Shown here: positions 40,957 through 55,498 of the stretch, piece by piece
Numbering within the stretch: the first letter of the stretch is position 1
Layout: every line of letters begins with the position of its first letter
Source: Haematobia irritans
Lineage: Eukaryota; Arthropoda; Insecta; Diptera; Muscidae
Assembly (NCBI RefSeq): GCF_050003625.1
Contig: NC_134398.1
Coordinates: 65,170,891 to 65,234,890, forward strand
Direction of reading: 5' to 3'
Length of the DNA stretch: 64,000 bases
The notes under the pieces: model-generated
What the model was told of the DNA's origin: nothing
The model's input: only the letters and a program-made list of their open reading frames with translations
Databases searched by the model: none
Made by a program: the position numbers and the translations under genes

Positions 40957-43869
40957 TATATATAAATATGATCCTTTTTTTTTGCATTCGTCCTTGTGCC
41001 AAAAAACGCAATATACTAAATTCCTTAAAAGTCGGCGAATAATTGCGACCGGAATCCTGCGAACAACAAATACATGAACGGACGGACACAAAGGGCTAAA
41101 TCGACTCAGGAGGTGATTCTGAGTCGATCGGAATATATTTTGTGGGGTCTAAATCAATATTTCTGGTAGGCAGATCATAGTCATTATACCCTGACCACTA
41201 TGTGGCTTGAGGTGTAAAAATTCATTGAATTTGATCCGAACTTTCACTAGTTACGGATCACAAACTTTTTGCAAAGTACTTTTACTGTGGGTCTAGCCCC
41301 CCTTTGAATGCTTGTGCCAATTATTTATTATATGTATGTATCTCTTACTTTACTAAAGATATTCAAACCAGCAAAAAATTTTGTTCTAAAGGCAAAATAA
41401 ATTGGAAATTGTTCTAAAAGCACAACGTTAAAAGCACGTCCTCACAAAGTAAAGCTCGACCGAAGCGGGTTTGTTTGGCCAAGCCGATGTTCGGCAAAAA
41501 AGCAATAATTGGCCGAAATCGAAGCCGATTATTTTCTTGAAATTTGTAATTAAAGAAATTTGGTGTGTTTAAGTTCAATATTAGCATAGTTTATTCAACG
41601 AACGCATAAAAAGCAAAAACAAAAGATATTTCAATCCATGCCATATAATATTCTTTTAAAACTAACACACTTTTTAGTACTCAAAATTCAGTAGTTTGAT
41701 ATTATAATGGCAAACAAGGATTTTTTTATAATTCATTTAGGTTTAATTTGTACTACACTGAAAAAACAGTGAACCCATCAGGAAGAAAACTTTTGGTTAA
41801 TTTTAGAAAATTTTTAGAAAAATTTAACTAAACAGTACTACAAACACTGGTATCACGCCGATATCACAAAAATAAGTAAATATTTTTCGACAAATTCAAG
41901 AAAATTTATTAGACATAATTAATTTTTTTCACTTGTTAAAGAAAATTTTGTATTAGAAGGAACAAATTGGAGTTCAAAATTGCAATCTCTCTATTTCACT
42001 AAAGCCAATTTAACTTTATTTTAGTTCATGGAATTATTATGTTTGGAGATTCCTTTACTCTAATAATTTTTTGTGTACGTTAGGTAAATTAACTAAAACC
42101 GAGGAAAAAAATATACTCAAATGAAGCATAAAGATTAACTAAATTCGTGTCTTCAACCAAATAGTTCAGAATTTCTTTAAATATTTAAATTTTACCAAAA
42201 ATGCGTCCATCATGAACTTCGTATGTCAATAAGGACATTCTTGCCATTTTGAACTACAAGTTTTTCCTGCAAACTACAAAATTTTCTTTAACAAGTAAAA
42301 AAACTTAGTTATATCTAATAAATTTTCTTGAATTTGTATAAAAATATTTACTTATTTTTATGACATCGGGGTGATGCCAACGGTTGTAATACAGTTTAGT
42401 TAAAATTTTCTACAAATATTCAAAATTTTCTAAAATTAACCGAAAGTTTTCTTCCTGGTGGGTTCACTGTTTTTTCAGTGCACACAGAAAGTTCTTTTCA
42501 GTCAATTTTTATACACTTCACCACTACTGTGGTACAGGGTATAATAAGTTTGTGCATTTGTATGTAACGCCAAGAAGGAAAAGTCTGAGACCCATCGTTT
42601 AGTTGTGCCGAACGTCTTACTAAATTCTGAGTCGATTTAGCGATGTCCGTCTGTCTGTCTGTATATGTAATTTTGTGTGCAAAGTACAACTCGCAGTTTA
42701 AGTCCGATCGTCCTCAAATTTGGCACAGAGTTTTACTTTGGCTCAGAGACAATCGCTATTGATTTTATAAAAAATCGGTTCAGATTTAGATATAGCTGCC
42801 ATATATATTTATCACCGATCTGAATATAATTGACGTATTTATCAACGTATGTTCTTAAAATTTCGCACAGCCAAATGTTTTGGGGCTCTCGTAAAATATG
42901 CAAAATATCAACCAAGTCGGTTCAAATATAGATATAGCTCCCATATATATCATTCGTCCGATTTGCTCTTATATGGCCTTAAAAGCAAGATTGTTGTCCA
43001 AATTTGCTTCATATTTTGCGCAATGAGTACGTTTAATGGTATCGTTATATGTGCCAAATTTGGTTAAAATCGGTTCAGATTTAGATATAGCTCCCATATA
43101 TCTTACGCCCGAATTATGACCACGGAGACCAAAGTTATACTCCCATTTACGTGAAATTTTGCTAGATATCAGGATTATTATTTAAACTATTTGGTCAAAA
43201 TCGGTTCAGATTATATAGAGCTCCCATATATATGTATACAAGAGTTGGGGAAATATGGTAGAATATTTCATACTTTAGACCCATTTGCAATTGGATTTTC
43301 CTCCAATTGACTCGATAGCTTCCACAGAGAATATTTTTAATATGCTATTTATGTGTGTCAAGTTTGATCTAATTTGGTTAAGATTTAGATAAAGCCTCCA
43401 TATATTTGTTCTTCCGCTTTATACAAATATGGCCAAAATACACACATTTTGCACAAAATTCTGTGATGATTTCTCCATATCGTAGTCATATCCTACACAC
43501 TGTAATGCCAGACTTTCCACAGAACGGTTGAGTTTTAAATAAGGCTCCAAGTCACCCGACTTGGCCCAATAATATATCACAACCCACACTTGACCACTTA
43601 TCTTGGCGAGATCTAACCAATATGTAAAATCACCACTGCTAAGTAGCAAAAATTGTTAGTATTACTCAAATTGTCCTATAGCTCGAATACATATGATCCC
43701 CCGATAAATCATAAATGCTCTTTTGTACAATTGCATTAAAATTGATCTCGCTTTATTTTTCCCATATTTGTTTACTAACATTGTGTTTCTTCCCAGGGTG
43801 TTAGCCGATTTTTTCAATTCTAGAGATTTTGTAGAATTACAAAAAATTGTCTCCATGCAAACCTTTATA

Positions 43870-45441
43870 CACCCAGAAAAAAGTGCCTTCTAAACTAAAG
43901 GAAAAAATGTTCATCAATTTAGTTTAGCCATTTTATTTCCATTAAGGTAAATTTTTGTGTGAAATAATAAAATGTACTTGTTTCAGTAAAAAAACTTCTA
44001 AACTGAAAGCAGTTAGGAATAGTTCATTAACTAGAATAAGGCATGGCATTTTACTAATACTGTTTTCTTCGCTGGGTATAAGAATTTACTACTGAAAAAG
44101 AAAATTTTATTCACTGATAACAAAGCATTCGCAAAAATAAACAAAAACCGAACTAAACCCAAGTTTCCTCAAATTGAGTAAAATTTCCTATAAAATTATA
44201 ATTCTGACTTCCTTTATTATAGAAAGCTTATCATACACACAAAATAATATTATAATTTTTTAGCTAACAATAAATTGTTGTTACAGAAAATTTTGAAGTT
44301 CGACTACATTTTTGTTGATATAACAAAATGTTTGTTGATATAACAAAGTTAGTTGCTAAAGTGACTAAAATCGTAATTGTATTTACAAAATACGTTGTTA
44401 GCTCAAATTTAAACATAATTTTAATTGTATTGACAATCAAATAATTGATATTTTTTGTGTGTACATACGAATAACACTTTGCATAGAAAAATATTTTAGT
44501 ACATTCGTACTAAGAAGTATTCAATCCTTTCTTAAAACTTAAGGAAACACACTTGTTAGAATATAGGACATTTTCCTATATTTCTTTTATCTGCCTATAA
44601 TCGATACCTGTCATCGATGTAATCGATATGTTTGCGTGTGGGTTGTTTTTTTAGTTGGAATCGAATTGTTATGATATACGGAGAGGTAGTTAAAAAATAA
44701 TTTAGTAAAATAATATAATAAATAACAAATAAAATATATAAAATATTTGTTATTTTAAATTATTGAGAAAATACCAGAAGAATAACAACCCCTTAATTCG
44801 TCTTCAATTATCAGGTAATATTTAGTGACGCTAACCTTTTATGAAAAAATTGGTTTATGATTTGTTATATTTTTAGGTATTGAAATTGTAAAAGGAGGAC
44901 AAAATCGTTAGGCAGCAACTTATTAAAAGTGAAAGGTACAAGAAGAAGAAAAATGCGGTTTGTAGTTGATAACAATACATGGAAATTGGAAATAGCGGAA
45001 TAATAAACTAATATTTCAAGGCCAGTCGATGCTGTTGACTTTAAATAAATATATTTAATATATTAATAAAACATATATTTTATAAAAGAAAAAAAATTGC
45101 TTATATAAATAATTGAATTGTATTTAAAAACGAAAGTAAGCAGTTCTAATTTTGAAGTAAAAGGTTTACCACAAATATGTAAGTTTTGTCCAAATGAATG
45201 AAAAAAGTTCAATAAAATCAATCCATATATGAATTCAATTCAGTTAAATTTTTTTCATTCTGTAGTATAGTGGTACATAAATATAGGAAAATGTTACTAA
45301 TATATGGAATGCATTCTACCTAATTTCTACGAAAATTACATCGTTCAAACAAATAAAAATATCTTTGGCGCTATGCGAAGTTCAACTTTCTTCACAATGA
45401 GTTCATTTTAACTTAAAGAAGGGGTCACTTTTTTCTGGGTG
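43870..45441. mobile_element. Element E1 in unit 3
   Basis: CACCCAGAAAAAAGTG ends and TA flanks; nested MITE at 44,236-44,461 is one T shorter than in the other units. Confidence 0.85.
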
Positions 45442-46244
45442 TATATGTTAGCTCCTAGCAAATTTGAAGGAGTTGTCTATGTCTACATAGTGGTGAAGGG
45501 TATAGTATAGTCGGCCCCATCCGACTTTAGACCTTACTTACTTGTTTATAACTCGCTTGTTTCATATTTTAGTGGACAATTTTAACGTTTTTTACTTCAA
45601 TTAGTTAAACAGAGTACGAGTTTATAAAATAGTAAAAATTATTTAAATTTTGCGTTAGAACGCATTAAACATATTATTTATTTGGTAAAATTAACATCAA
45701 AACAAGTAAGTAAAGTCTAAAGTCGGGCGGGCCGCTATAGTATACCCTTCACTACAGTGTAGATTAGTAATTGGTACCATCTCAAATCAATCAAATTTAT
45801 TGGAAACTGTAACATATACAGCTCTAAATTGGAATATACAAGTATTTAAATCTGAAGCCATTTGAACCAATTTTTTTACACTTCTACAAATGCACCAAAA
45901 CCTACAAATGTAAAAGAAAACCTAACACTACGCCAGAAGAAGATCATATAATTAATTGAATTGTGCAACAATTCACTCAAATATTATCTAAAGGAGTAGA
46001 AAATTAAATAAAACTGAATATATCAACCATAGCGATCAGATGTAGAGCTTTAGAAGTCGGACTGCGATTATACACAAATGTTAAAAATCACTCATTTCCA
46101 AGAAAAATAGGTTAACGCGCCTTCACAAAAATACCTTAAATGGTCTGTGGAGCAGTGGAAATGTGTTATATTCTCCTACGACTCAAAGTTTAATTTGCAT
46201 GGATTGGATGGTAGAGATATGAAAAGTTGTAAAACGAAAAATTG

Positions 46245-47676
46245 CACCCAGAAAAAAGTGCCTTCGAAACTAAAGGAAAAATTTTTCATCAATATAGTTT
46301 ATCCATTTTATTTCCATTAAGGTAAATTTTTGTGAGAAATAATAAAATTTACTCGTTTCAGTAAAAAAATCCTAAACTGTAAGCAGTTAGAAATAGTTCA
46401 TTAACTAGAATAAGGCATGGAATTTTACTCATACTATTTTTTTCGCTGGGTATAAGAATTTACTACTGAACAAGAAAATTTTATTCACCGATAACAAAGC
46501 ATTCGTAAAAATAAACAAAAGCCGAACTAAAAGCAAGTTTCCTCAAAATTAGTAAAATTTCTCATAAAATGATAATTGCGACTTCCTTTATAATAGAAAG
46601 TTTTTCATACATACGAACAACACTTGGCATAGAAAAATATTTTAGTTCATTCGTACTAAGAAGTATGCAATCCTTTCAAAACTTAAGGAAACACACTTGA
46701 TAGAATATAGGAAATTTTCCTATATTTCTATTGTCTACCTGTAATCGATACCTGTCATCGCAATCGATGTGTTTGCGCGTGGGTGTAATCGATATGTTTG
46801 CGCGTGGGTTGTTTTTTAGTTGGAATCGCGTTGTTGTGGTATACGGAAAGATTGTTAAAAAATAATATGGTAAAATAATATAATAAATAACAAATAAAAT
46901 ATATAAAATTTTTATTATTTTAAATTAGTGAGAAAAATTTTCGTTTTTTGAAAATAAATCTATCAATGTTCGTGATGGTATATAAAGAAAGAAAACACCA
47001 GCAGAATAACATCCCTTTCATTTGTCTTCATTTTGGAATCTTCAATTATCAGGTAATATTCAGTGACGCTAACCTTTTGTAAAAAAATGGTTTATGATAT
47101 TTTATATTTGTAGGTATTGAAATTGTAAAAGGAGGACAAAATCGTTAGTCAGCAACTTATTAAAAGTGAAAAGTACAAGAAGAAGAAAAAGTGCGTTTTT
47201 CAGTTGATAATATCACATGGAAATTGGAAACAGCGGAATAAGAAACTAATATTTCAAGGAGATTCGATGCTGTTGATTCTTAATAAATATATTCAGTATA
47301 TTAATAAAACATGTCTTTTATTGAAGATAAAATTGCTTATATAAATAAATAAAATTGTATGTAAAAACGAAGGTAAGCAGTTCTAATTATGAAGTAAAAG
47401 TTTTACCACAAATGTGTAAGATTTGTCCATGTGAATGAAAAATTTCAATAAAATCATTACATATATGAATTCAAATCAGTTAAATTTTTTCATTCTGTAG
47501 TATAGTGGTACATAAATATAGGAAAATGTTAACTAATATATGGAATGCATTATACCTAATTTCTACGAAAATCACATCGTTCAACAAATAAAAATGTCTT
47601 TGGCGCTATACGAAGTTCAACTTTCTTCACAATGACTTCATTTTAACTTAAAGAAGGGGTCACTTTTTTCTGGGTG
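46245..47676. mobile_element. Element E2 in unit 3
   Basis: Same ends, TG flanks and length as the other unit copies. Confidence 0.85.
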
Positions 47677-47785
47677 TGGTATTAAATTTTTACAAAATTT
47701 GAAGCAAATCAATATAAAATTTTGGCATTTGGGGCCAAATAAATGCATATCGGGCGTAAGATGTATATGCGAGCTATATCTAAAT

Positions 47786-49062
47786 CAGCGTTGCCAATTT
47801 AGCTTTTTTCCCGCTAGATTTGGCTTTTTTTGAAGACGTTTAGCGGAAAAAAATGCATTTAGCTTTTTTTCTGGCTTTTTTTCATGACCCTTTTAGCTAT
47901 TTTTGGCTTTTTTTATTTTCGGCATGTTCCTATTGAAATATGGATAAAACTTCGTTTTTATCTAATTTCTACTTAAAGTCGAGTCTGAATTTGAAAATTT
48001 AAGTTTTCGTTAGCACGTTTTTAAAGCACTGTGATAGCTCATGAAGAAAAAGCTGAGAAAACGAATAAATTCAAATTTGACTCGGAATCAATACAAAAAT
48101 CATTAGTGTACAAAATCTTTGGAACCGAACATAGAAAAAATTAAGGAAATAAAGTTTTGAATGTGGTATTATTTTTTTTAACACCAAAAAATGCAATAAA
48201 AAATTCGTAGTGATAGGATCAAAACAAATCTGCTATTTATTAATGGGATGGATTTACATTTACGAAAATTGGACAACAGTAGGTTTGGGAAATTTTCGAA
48301 TAAAAGTTATTCATTATAAACTTGCAAGACAGTTATAATGGGTTTTATTCTCTTGGGTAAAATTAGGAGAAGTGTACACGTTCACGAATTTATCATTAAT
48401 TCAGTTAAAACGAAATATATAGATATTTTCTAATGCAGTTCTATGTGACATTTTCTAATGCAGTTCTATGTGACATGATTAACCAACTGACAATTGCAAG
48501 TTCACTGAGAAAAATGTTTTTACAAGGAAATATAAACGAAGGACTTCCAGTAAAAATTTGTGATAGTAATCAAAATGTATCGAGTACGCCAACAGAGCTA
48601 ATATGACTTAGATTTTCTTACAGTCTCACAGAAATGGAATTAAATTGAATACAATTAAAATATTATGCTTTTTAACCCCCATTTTCATAAAGCTCCGTTA
48701 GTGTTCCGTTAACTAACCAACTTTTAAACCGTATTATGGACGAAACTGTCATCTTGCCTTTATATTCCATAGGCCAGTTAGGAACTTAACTGACGAAAAT
48801 TTTTCAGTTAAAGTTAACCGAAGAGAAGATATTTGCAATTTACTTTCTGTTAACTGGCAGTTAAAGCCTAACGGAGCTACATGAAAATGGCCGTAAGTGA
48901 AATAAAGCCTTTAAGTTTGTTAAATTTTAATTCAAAAATGTGACTTTTGATACAAAAAAATTTAGCTTTTTTTCTAGCTATTTTTTTAAATTTTTTAGCT
49001 TTTTTTGGCTAGTTTTTTGGACAAATCTAGCGGTTTTTGGTGAAACAATTCTGGCAACGCTG
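47786..49062. mobile_element. hAT-like MITE in unit 3
   Basis: CAGCGTTGCCAA / TTCTGGCAACGCTG ends with the same imperfect 8-bp flanks as in unit 1. Confidence 0.85.
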
Positions 49063-49284
49063 ACCTAAATCCAAACCGATTTAGCTGATATTTTTCAAGT
49101 TCTACGGGACTTGCAAAACATTCAGATGTACGAAATTTGAAGAATATCAGTTCATAAATACGTCAATTATGATCAAATCAGTGATGAATATATATGGTAG
49201 CTACATCCTCAAAAAAGAATCGCTTCTGTAGCATATACCCCAAACAAATTTTGCTTCAAGCATATGTAACATATTTTCAGGATT

Positions 49285-49582
49285 AGGTTAGGTGGCAGCC
49301 CGATGTATCAGGCTCACTTAGACTATTCAGTCCATTGTGATACCACATTGGTGAACTTCTCTCTTATCACTGAGTGCTGCCCGATTCCATGTTAAGCTCA
49401 ATGACAAGAGACCTCCTTTTTACAGCCGAGTCCGAACGGCGTTCCACATTGCAGTGAAACCATTTAGAGAAGCTTTGAAACCCTCAGAAATGGCACCAGC
49501 ATTACTGAGGTGGGATAATCCACCGCTGAAAAACTTTTTGGTGTTCGGTCGAAGCAGGACCACGACCTTGTGTATGCAAGGC
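49285..49582 (-). mobile_element. Junction-truncated SINE, unit 3
   Basis: Same breakpoint (GCAAGGC joined to ATGCATCCC) as units 1 and 2. Confidence 0.93.
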
Positions 49583-50101
49583 ATGCATCCCGAAAAATGC
49601 ACTGTTTGGTGTGGTTTGTACGCTGGTGGAATCATTGGACCGTATTTTTTCAAAGATGCTGTTGGACGCAACGTTACGGTGAATGGCGATCGCTATCGTT
49701 CGATGCTAACAAACTTTTTGTTGCCAAAAATGGAAGAACTGAACTTGGTTGACATGTGGTTTCAACAAGATGGCGCTACATGCCACACAGCTCGCGATTC
49801 TATGGCCATTTTGAGGGAAAACTTCGGAGAACAATTCATCTCAAGAAATGGACCGGTAAGTTGGCCACCAAGATCATGCGATTTGACGCCTTTAGACTAT
49901 TTTTTGTGGGGCTACGTCAAGTCTAAAGTCTACAGAAATAAGCCAGCATCTATTCCAGCTTTGGAAGACAACATTTCCGAAGAAATTCGGGCTATTCCGG
50001 CCGAAATGCTCGAAAAAGTTGCCCAAAATTGGACTTTCCGAATGGACCACCTAAGACGCAGCCGCGGTCAACATTTAAATGAAATTATCTTCAAAAAGTA
50101 A
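49454..50101 (+). pseudogene. Chimeric SINE-transposase ORF, junction 3
   Basis: 215 codons as at 30,927, with one amino-acid change: Thr to Ser in NKPASIPALEDN (codon ACT to TCT near 49,949). The frame is intact; catalytic Asp 1 is absent. Confidence 0.85.
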
Positions 50102-50209
50102 ATGTCATGGACCAATCTAACGTTTCAAATAAAGAACCGATGAGATTTTGCAAATTTTATGCATTTTTTTTTTAAAAAAAAGTTATCAAGCTCTTAACAA
50201 ATCACCCTT
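49583..50209 (+). mobile_element. Mariner 3' fragment bridging units 3 and 4
   Basis: 627 bp, same ends as the other junction fragments. The A/T homopolymer near 50,165 reads TTTTTTTTTTAAAAAAAA instead of a mostly-A run. Confidence 0.95.
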
Positions 50210-53122
50210 TATATATAAATATGATCCTTTTTTTTTGCATTCGTCCTTGTGCCAAAAAACGCAATATACTAAATTCCTTAAAAGTCGGCGAATAATTGCG
50301 ACCGGAATCCTGCGAACAACAAATACATGAACGGACGGACACAAAGGGCTAAATCGACTCAGGAGGTGATTCTGAGTCGATCGGAATATATTTTGTGGGG
50401 TCTAAATCAATATTTCTGGTAGGCAGATCATAGTCATTATACCCTGACCACTAAGTGGCTTGAGGTGTAAAAATTCATTGAATTTGATCCGAACTTTCAC
50501 TAGTTACGGATCACAAACTTTTTGCAAAGTACTTTTACTGTGGGTCTAGCCCCCCTTTGAATGCTTGTGCCAATTATTTATTATATGTATGTATCTCTTA
50601 CTTTACTAAAGATATTCAAACCAGCAAAAAATTTTGTTCTAAAGGCAAAATAAATTGGAAATTGTTCTAAAAGCACAACGTTAAAAGCACGTCCTCACAA
50701 AGTAAAGCTCGACCGAAGCGGGTTTGTTTGGCCAAGCCGATGTTCGGCAAAAAAGCAATAATTGGCCGAAATCGAAGCCGATTATTTTCTTGAAATTTGT
50801 AATTAAAGAAATTTGGTGTGTTTAAGTTCAATATTAGCATAGTTTATTCAACGAACGCATAAAAAGCAAAAACAAAAGATATTTCAATCCATGCCATATA
50901 ATATTCTTTTAAAACTAACACACTTTTTAGTACTCAAAATTCAGTAGTTTGATATTATAATGGCAAACAAGGATTTTTTTATAATTCATTTAGGTTTAAT
51001 TTGTACTACACTGAAAAAACAGTGAACCCATCAGGAAGAAAACTTTTGGTTAATTTTAGAAAATTTTTAGAAAAATTTAACTAAACAGTACTACAAACAC
51101 TGGTATCACGCCGATATCACAAAAATAAGTAAATATTTTTCGACAAATTCAAGAAAATTTATTAGACATAATTAATTTTTTTCACTTGTTAAAGAAAATT
51201 TTGTATTAGAAGGAAAAAATTGGAGTTCAAAATTGCAATCTCTCTATTTCACTAAAGCCAATTTAACTTTATTTTAGTTCATGGAATTATTATGTTTGGA
51301 GATTCCTTTACTCTAATAATTTTTTGTGTACGTTAGGTAAATTAACTAAAACCGAGGAAAAAAATATACTCAAATGAAGCATAAAGATTAACTAAATTCG
51401 TGTCTTCAACCAAATAGTTCAGAATTTCTTTAAATATTTAAATTTTACCAAAAATGCGTCCATCATGAACTTCGTATGTCAATAAGGACATTCTTGCCAT
51501 TTTGAACTACAAGTTTTTCCTGCAAACTACAAAATTTTCTTTAACAAGTAAAAAAACTTAGTTATATCTAATAAATTTTCTTGAATTTGTATAAAAATAT
51601 TTACTTATTTTTATGACATCGGGGTGATGCCAACGGTTGTAATACAGTTTAGTTAAAATTTTCTACAAATATTCAAAATTTTCTAAAATTAACCGAAAGT
51701 TTTCTTCCTGGTGGGTTCACTGTTTTTTCAGTGCACACAGAAAGTTCTTTTCAGTCAATTTTTATACACTTCACCACTACTGTGGTACAGGGTATAATAA
51801 GTTTGTGCATTTGTATGTAACGCCAAGAAGGAAAAGTCTGAGACCCATCGTTTAGTTGTGCCGATCGTCTTACTAAATTCTGAGTCGATTTAGCGATGTC
51901 CGTCTGTCTGTCTGTATATGTAATTTTGTGTGCAAAGTACAACTCGCAGTTTAAGTCCGATCGTCCTCAAATTTGGCACAGAGTTTTACTTTGGCTCAGA
52001 GACAATCGCTATTGATTTTATAAAAAATCGGTTCAGATTTAGATATAGCTGCCATATATATTTATCACCGATCTGAATATAATTGACGTATTTATCAACG
52101 TATGTTCTTAAAATTTCGCACAGCCAAATGTTTTGGGGCTCTCGTAAAATATGCAAAATATCAACCAAGTCGGTTCAAATATAGATATAGCTCCCATATA
52201 TATCATTCGTCCGATTTGCTCTTATATGGCCTTAAAAGCAAGATTGTTGTCCAAATTTGCTTCATATTTTGCGCAATGAGTACGTTTAATGGTATCGTTA
52301 TATGTGCCAAATTTGGTTAAAATCGGTTCAGATTTAGATATAGCTCCCATATATCTTACGCCCGAATTATGACCACGGAGACCAAAGTTATACTCCCATT
52401 TACGTGAAATTTTGCTAGATATCAGGATTATTATTTAAACTATTTGGTCAAAATCGGTTCAGATTATATAGAGCTCCCATATATATGTATACAAGAGTTG
52501 GGGAAATATGGTAGAATATTTCATACTTTAGACCCATTTGCAATTGGATTTTCCTCCAATTGACTCGATAGCTTCCACAGAGAATATTTTTAATATGCTA
52601 TTTATGTGTGTCAAGTTTGATCTAATTTGGTTAAGATTTAGATAAAGCCTCCATATATTTGTTCTTCCGCTTTATACAAATATGGCCAAAATACACACAT
52701 TTTGCACAAAATTCTGTGATGATTTCTCCATATCGTAGTCATATCCTACACACTGTAATGCCAGACTTTCCACAGAACGGTTGAGTTTTAAATAAGGCTC
52801 CAAGTCACCCGACTTGGCCCAATAATATATCACAACCCACACTTGACCACTTATCTTGGCGAGATCTAACCAATATGTAAAATCACCACTGCTAAGTAGC
52901 AAAAATTGTTAGTATTACTCAAATTGTCCTATAGCTCGAATACATATGATCCCCCGATAAATCATAAATGCTCTTTTGTACAATTGCATTAAAATTGATC
53001 TCGCTTTATTTTTCCCATATTTGTTTACTAACATTGTGTTTCTTCCCAGGGTGTTAGCCGATTTTTTCAATTCTAGAGATTTTGTAGAATTACAAAAAAT
53101 TGTCTCCATGCAAACCTTTATA

Positions 53123-54695
53123 CACCCAGAAAAAAGTGCCTTCTAAACTAAAGGAAAAAATGTTCATCAATTTAGTTTAGCCATTTTATTTCCATTAAGG
53201 TAAATTTTTGTGTGAAATAATAAAATGTACTTGTTTCAGTAAAAAAACTTCTAAACTGAAAGCAGTTAGGAATAGTTCATTAACTAGAATAAGGCATGGC
53301 ATTTTACTAATACTGTTTTCTTCGCTGGGTATAAGAATTTACTACTGAAAAAGAAAATTTTATTCACTGATAACAAAGCATTCGCAAAAATAAACAAAAA
53401 CCGAACTAAACCCAAGTTTCCTCAAATTGAGTAAAATTTCCTATAAAATTATAATTCTGACTTCCTTTATTATAGAAAGCTTATCATACACACAAAATAA
53501 TATTATAATTTTTTAGCTAACAATAAATTGTTGTTACAGAAAATTTTGAAGTTCGACTAAATTTTTGTTGATATAACAAAATGTTTGTTGATATAACAAA
53601 GTTAGTTGCTAAAGTGACTAAAATCGTAATTGTATTTACAAAATACGTTGTTAGCTCAAATTTAAACATAATTTTAATTGTATTGACAATCAAATAATTG
53701 ATATTTTTTTGTGTGTACATACGAATAACACTTTGCATAGAAAAATATTTTAGTACATTCGTACTAAGAAGTATTCAATCCTTTCTTAAAACTTAAGGAA
53801 ACACACTTGTTAGAATATAGGACATTTTCCTATATTTCTTTTATCTGCCTATAATCGATACCTGTCATCGATGTAATCGATATGTTTGCGTGTGGGTTGT
53901 TTTTTTAGTTGGAATCGTATTGTTATGATATACGGAGAGGTAGTTAAAAAATAATTTAGTAAAATAATATAATAAATAACAAATAAAATATATAAAATAT
54001 TTGTTATTTTAAATTATTGAGAAAATACCAGAAGAATAACAACCCCTTAATTCGTCTTCAATTATCAGGTAATATTTAGTGACGCTAACCTTTTATGAAA
54101 AAATTGGTTTATGATTTGTTATATTTTTAGGTATTGAAATTGTAAAAGGAGGACAAAATCGTTAGGCAGCAACTTATTAAAAGTGAAAGGTACAAGAAGA
54201 AGAAAAATGCGGTTTGTAGGTGATAACAATACATGGAAATTGGAAATAGCGGAATAATAAACTAATATTTCAAGGCCAGTCGATGCTGTTGACTTTAAAT
54301 AAATATATTTAATATATTAATAAAACATGTATTTTATAAAAGAAAAAAAATTGCTTATATAAATAATTGAATTGTATTTAAAAACGAAAGTAAGCAGTTC
54401 TAATTTTGAAGTAAAAGGTTTACCACAAATATGTAAGTTTTGTCCAAATGAATGAAAAAAGTTCAATAAAATCAATCCATATATGAATTCAATTCAGTTA
54501 AATTTTTTTCATTCTGTAGTATAGTGGTACATAAATATAGGAAAATGTTACTAATATATGGAATGCATTCTACCTAATTTCTACGAAAATTACATCGTTC
54601 AAACAAATAAAAATATCTTTGGCGCTATGCGAAGTTCAACTTTCTTCACAATGAGTTCATTTTAACTTAAAGAAGGGGTCACTTTTTTCTGGGTG
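53123..54695. mobile_element. Element E1 in unit 4
   Basis: CACCCAGAAAAAAGTG termini, TA flanks, nested 227-bp MITE at 53,489-53,715. Confidence 0.85.
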
Positions 54696-55498
54696 TATAT
54701 GTTAGCTCCTAGCAAATTTGAAGGAGTTGTCTATGTCTACATAGTGGTGAAGGGTATAGTATAGTCGGCCCCATCCGACTTTAGACCTTACTTACTTGTT
54801 TATAACTCGCTTGTTTCATATTTTAGTGGACAATTTTAACGTTTTTTACTTCAATTAGTTAAACAGAGTACGAGTTTATAAAATAGTAAAAATTATTTAA
54901 ATTTTGCGTTAGAACGCATTAAACATATTATTTATTTGGTAAAATTAACATCAAAACAAGTAAGTAAAGTCTAAAGTCGGGCGGGCCGCTATAGTATACC
55001 CTTCACTACAGTGTAGATTAGTAATTGGTACCATCTCAAATCAATCAAATTTATTGGAAACTGTAACATATACAGCTCTAAATTGGAATATACAAGTATT
55101 TAAATCTGAAGCCATTTGAACCAATTTTTTTACACTTCTACAAATGCACCAAAACCTACAAATGTAAAAGAAAACCTAACACTACGCCAGAAGAAGATCA
55201 TATAATTAATTGAATTGTGCAACAATTCACTCAAATATTATCTAAAGGAGTAGAAAATTAAATAAAACTGAATATATCAACCATAGCGATCAGATGTAGA
55301 GCTTTAGAAGTCGGACTGCGATTATACACAAATGTTAAAAATCACTCATTTCCAAGAAAAATAGGTTAACGCGCCTTCACAAAAATACCTTAAATGGTCT
55401 GTGGAGCAGTGGAAATGTGTTATATTCTCCTACGACTCAAAGTTTAATTTGCATGGATTGGATGGTAGAGATATGAAAAGTTGTAAAACGAAAAATTG

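Larger units (their letters stand above)
40957..49582 (+). repeat. Tandem array unit 3 (8.63 kb)
   Basis: Contains MITE F (41,756-42,480), E1 (43,870-45,441) with nested MITE (44,236-44,461), E2 (46,245-47,676), hAT-like MITE (47,786-49,062) and truncated SINE (49,285-49,582). Private substitutions noted: GACTACATTTTTG near 44,305, GGAATCGAATTG near 44,660 and AAACATATATTTT near 45,070. No gene. Confidence 0.9.
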
